A DNA stretch of 7,347 nucleotides from Dehalococcoidales bacterium (lineage in GTDB: Bacteria; Chloroflexota; Dehalococcoidia; Dehalococcoidales; UBA2162). The notes beneath the pieces were generated by a model, which worked only from the letters and a program-made list of their open reading frames with translations, had not been told where the DNA came from and made no database searches. Both the position numbers and the translations under genes were made by a program. The stretch covers positions 408,010 to 415,356 of the forward strand of contig CP070645.1 of NCBI GenBank assembly GCA_020354275.1. Direction: 5' to 3'. Positions 5,627 through 7,347 of the stretch are shown here, one piece after another (within the stretch, counting starts at the first letter, position 1; each line of letters opens with the position of its first letter).

Positions 5627-6832
5627 TTACACTTTGGCACTGGCGACAATATTGGCTCCGATCTCAAGTGAACTACGGATAATGTCTCTGGATAGCGGGC
5701 TGTCTTTGTACCCCCCCTGCCAGGCACATCCATAATCACTGCCGCTATATACCATGCGGCCGCCCTCGAGCAGCATCCCGGATTGGGCACCCGCGGGAAC
5801 ATCAGAAAAAATATTAGCCGTTGATAACAGGGGGTGGCCACGCTGAACAGCTTCCAGCTTACACTTGAGCTGGTTGGCCAGTTGATTGAAGGCCAGACCG
5901 AATTCTCTGGCCGCCTTTAACGATTCTTCTCCCTCACCCTCCGAGCAACCTTCGCCTAAAATCACCCCGCCCAATTCCAGGAAACTACTCAGGGCCGTCT
6001 GTTGCCCGGCATCCAGTTCGAAGCTGCTTTTACCGGTCAGGTATATCATAGAAAACTGGCTGGCATTTTTGTCCAGAGTTATATTCTCCCGAAGGCTAAC
6101 CTCGACATTGTCCTGCCGGTTTATCTCTTTTACCAGGTTCTTCAGACCTTCCAGATGCAGGTCTTTCTCAGCATCACCAAGTACGGCATGGCCTATGGTG
6201 ATTACCGTCGCTGGAGGCGTGGGTTTTTCTACGGTAACAACCTCGGTTTTTTCTGCCGTCTCTTTGCTGGCAGTTACCTTTTCCGGTGCCAGCGGCCTGG
6301 TGCTCTGGCGGTGATTAAGGTCAATCTCATTCTTGCCCGGGTTTTTCTTGTTTTTAGCGTTATTAATGATTTCCGTACCCGGGTCAAAGTCAATACGGGC
6401 CAGCTCCAAGTGCGGTTCGTCAGGTAGTTTATCCCGTTCCTGTACCCGGTAAGCTTCTATGATTCTGGTCGGCTGCCCCGATTCCGGCGGTTGGAACGGC
6501 TCGGAGGGTATCTCACGGAATTGAATGACGAGATAAATAACACCCTTCTGACGCGTTTGCACCTGGTAATGCTGTGTCTGGGATACGATAATGCAGTTAC
6601 CCTCGGGGTCGATCGCCATACCACCGTGGATATCGAGAGACAGGCTGGGAGGATTGCTGGCAGACACCTCCAGGCCTTCGACCACACCGGTGCCGTGAAA
6701 GGCTAATAGATGCAGCCTCTGCTGGTCACGATGGTAATCATGGGCATCGCGCCAGGTGTCAGCATCTACCACCAGACCCTGAAACGGGTTTACCCTTTTT
6801 AGCTGGAACTTGATAATATCTTTCAGTGCCAT
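5627..6832 (-). CDS. Two-domain tail-cluster protein: baseplate-like N-terminus and DUF4159-like C-terminus
   Basis: 401 residues with no signal peptide. The N-terminal ~155 residues (NPFQGLVVDADTWRDAHDYHR, split as NPFQGL and DADTW..AH.YHR; HGTGVVEGLEV at 46-56; GMAIDPEGN at 71-79; a following IYLVIQFRE strand) match a pattern I associate with proteins in phage-tail-like and eCIS-like clusters. A Lys/Glu/Thr/Pro-rich linker (about 156-210) follows. The C-terminal ~190 residues resemble DUF4159, a glutamine-amidotransferase-like fold of unknown role: FSMIYLTG (260-267), GGVILGEGC (288-296), HPLL (333-336) and YSGSDYGCAWQGG (372-384). ATG at 6832 begins 5 bases after the stop of the tail protein, with only a weak Shine-Dalgarno (CTGAGAAAA), which suggests translational coupling. 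The domain fusion is notable. I am moderately sure of the family names and do not know the function. Confidence 0.72.
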   Translation of the reverse strand: MALKDIIKFQLKRVNPFQGLVVDADTWRDAHDYHRDQQRLHLLAFHGTGVVEGLEVSASNPPSLSLDIHGGMAIDPEGNCIIVSQTQHYQVQTRQKGVIYLVIQFREIPSEPFQPPESGQPTRIIEAYRVQERDKLPDEPHLELARIDFDPGTEIINNAKNKKNPGKNEIDLNHRQSTRPLAPEKVTASKETAEKTEVVTVEKPTPPATVITIGHAVLGDAEKDLHLEGLKNLVKEINRQDNVEVSLRENITLDKNASQFSMIYLTGKSSFELDAGQQTALSSFLELGGVILGEGCSEGEGEESLKAAREFGLAFNQLANQLKCKLEAVQRGHPLLSTANIFSDVPAGAQSGMLLEGGRMVYSGSDYGCAWQGGYKDSPLSRDIIRSSLEIGANIVASAKV

Positions 6833-6837
6833 TTTTC

Positions 6838-7347
6838 TCAGCCGGCTCCGGACTTATTAACCTGCAGTGTGTAGGCAGCATGAGCCGGTTTCTGCGCCTC
6901 GATAATTTCCTTGATTTTATCAATGTCTATTCCATTATCATCAGCAAGCTCCAGGGTAACGCTGAAATGGTGCCCGCTCCCCGAACTACCCAGCTTGGTA
7001 TCTTCTCCCAGTTTGGTCTCACTATCAAGACGCATGCCGGGGATGTATTCGGAAATCACAGGCGTGCTGCCGGTATAGATTTGCAGGTATTTACTCAGAC
7101 CCCATCTAGTTCCCCGCCAGCGGTAGAGCTCTGCGGCTGACCGTACTAGCTCCCTCCTCCTCTCCACAGGCCAGGTATGGTCAAGGGTCAGGTCTACCCA
7201 TGACGCCAGCCAGGGCATCAGTGGTTCCGGTATCATCCTGGGATCAAAATACATGGGAAGGTTGTCAACGGTGTTTTCGATAGGGCCTAGTATGCTCTCG
7301 AAGATGAGCAGGAATTGCTCCATGAACTCATCTTCCTGATATAGTGA
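6838..7347 (-). CDS. Phage-tail protein I-like (TIGR02242-type) protein, 5'-truncated by window edge
   Basis: The frame stays open to the right edge (169 residues visible). The eight codons before the ATG at 7323 read SLYQEDEF, which fits the usual start of this family (a ...YQED.F...FL..FE.IL pattern), so the real start lies beyond the window. Other marks, in visible numbering: YFDP.MIP, PWLASWVDL (about 45-53), ERRRELV, LYRWRGTRWGL with the RGT at 78-80, and a late KPAHAAYTL (153-161). The family is related to phage P2 gpI-type tail components and to baseplate proteins of contractile injection particles. It acts in the cytoplasm during particle assembly. It is followed directly by the two-domain gene, 5 bases apart, so both belong to one operon. 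The family call is good; phage remnant, tailocin and eCIS cannot be told apart from this one gene. Confidence 0.82.
   Translation of the reverse strand, partial: SLYQEDEFMEQFLLIFESILGPIENTVDNLPMYFDPRMIPEPLMPWLASWVDLTLDHTWPVERRRELVRSAAELYRWRGTRWGLSKYLQIYTGSTPVISEYIPGMRLDSETKLGEDTKLGSSGSGHHFSVTLELADDNGIDIDKIKEIIEAQKPAHAAYTLQVNKSGAG

Noticed and set aside
5572..5841. 89-codon minus-strand frame overlapping the end of the two-domain gene
   Set aside because: It overlaps the conserved DUF4159-like coding region in another frame and has no recognisable features.
5886..6427. Two plus-strand frames of about 140 codons
   Set aside because: Both are antisense to the 401-aa gene, whose motifs are conserved in the minus-strand frame; the hydrophobic, Ser-rich translations are typical of shadows.

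Overview
The window looks like chromosomal DNA from a moderately GC-rich bacterium. An ADP-forming acyl-CoA synthetase subunit, a butyrate-kinase-family protein and a tail/injection-particle-like gene set together would suit an anaerobic Chloroflexota (Dehalococcoidia-like) lineage. That assignment rests on gene content alone and is tentative.

Layout. At the left edge is the 3' part of a plus-strand gene (1-912) for the alpha part of an ADP-forming acetate/acyl-CoA ligase, carrying an unusual Gly/Pro-rich insert. It converges on a minus-strand, divergent butyrate-kinase-family gene (991-2049). Everything further right is also on the minus strand and reads from the right edge toward the left: a tail protein of the gpI/TIGR02242 type cut by the window edge (6838-7347), a 401-aa two-domain protein with a baseplate-like N-terminus and a DUF4159-like C-terminus (5627-6832), a 598-aa protein with duplicated Ig-like/NEW3-like domains and a C-terminal membrane helix (3765-5561), and two paralogous secreted collagen-like proteins with C-terminal membrane anchors (3002-3739 and 2257-2883). 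Gaps in this run are 5, 65, 25 and 118 bases, so the first four genes are probably one transcript. The fifth sits behind a gap that contains a perfect 7-bp hairpin.

Function. The right-hand 5 kb looks like the distal end of a phage-tail-like or extracellular contractile injection system (eCIS-like) locus. The tail and baseplate proteins lack signal peptides and would assemble in the cytoplasm. The duplicated Ig-like protein ends in a membrane helix and could tether the particle to the membrane. The collagen-like proteins would display Gly-X-Y stalks outside the cell from the same membrane. Linking these into one envelope-spanning device is inference, but the combination is the most interesting thing here. 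The left-hand 2 kb is ordinary acyl-CoA/acyl-phosphate energy metabolism, apart from the altered active-site motifs of the kinase-like protein and the insert in the ligase.

No tRNA, rRNA, CRISPR array, insertion sequence or attachment site was seen. No gap without a gene exceeds about 210 bases.
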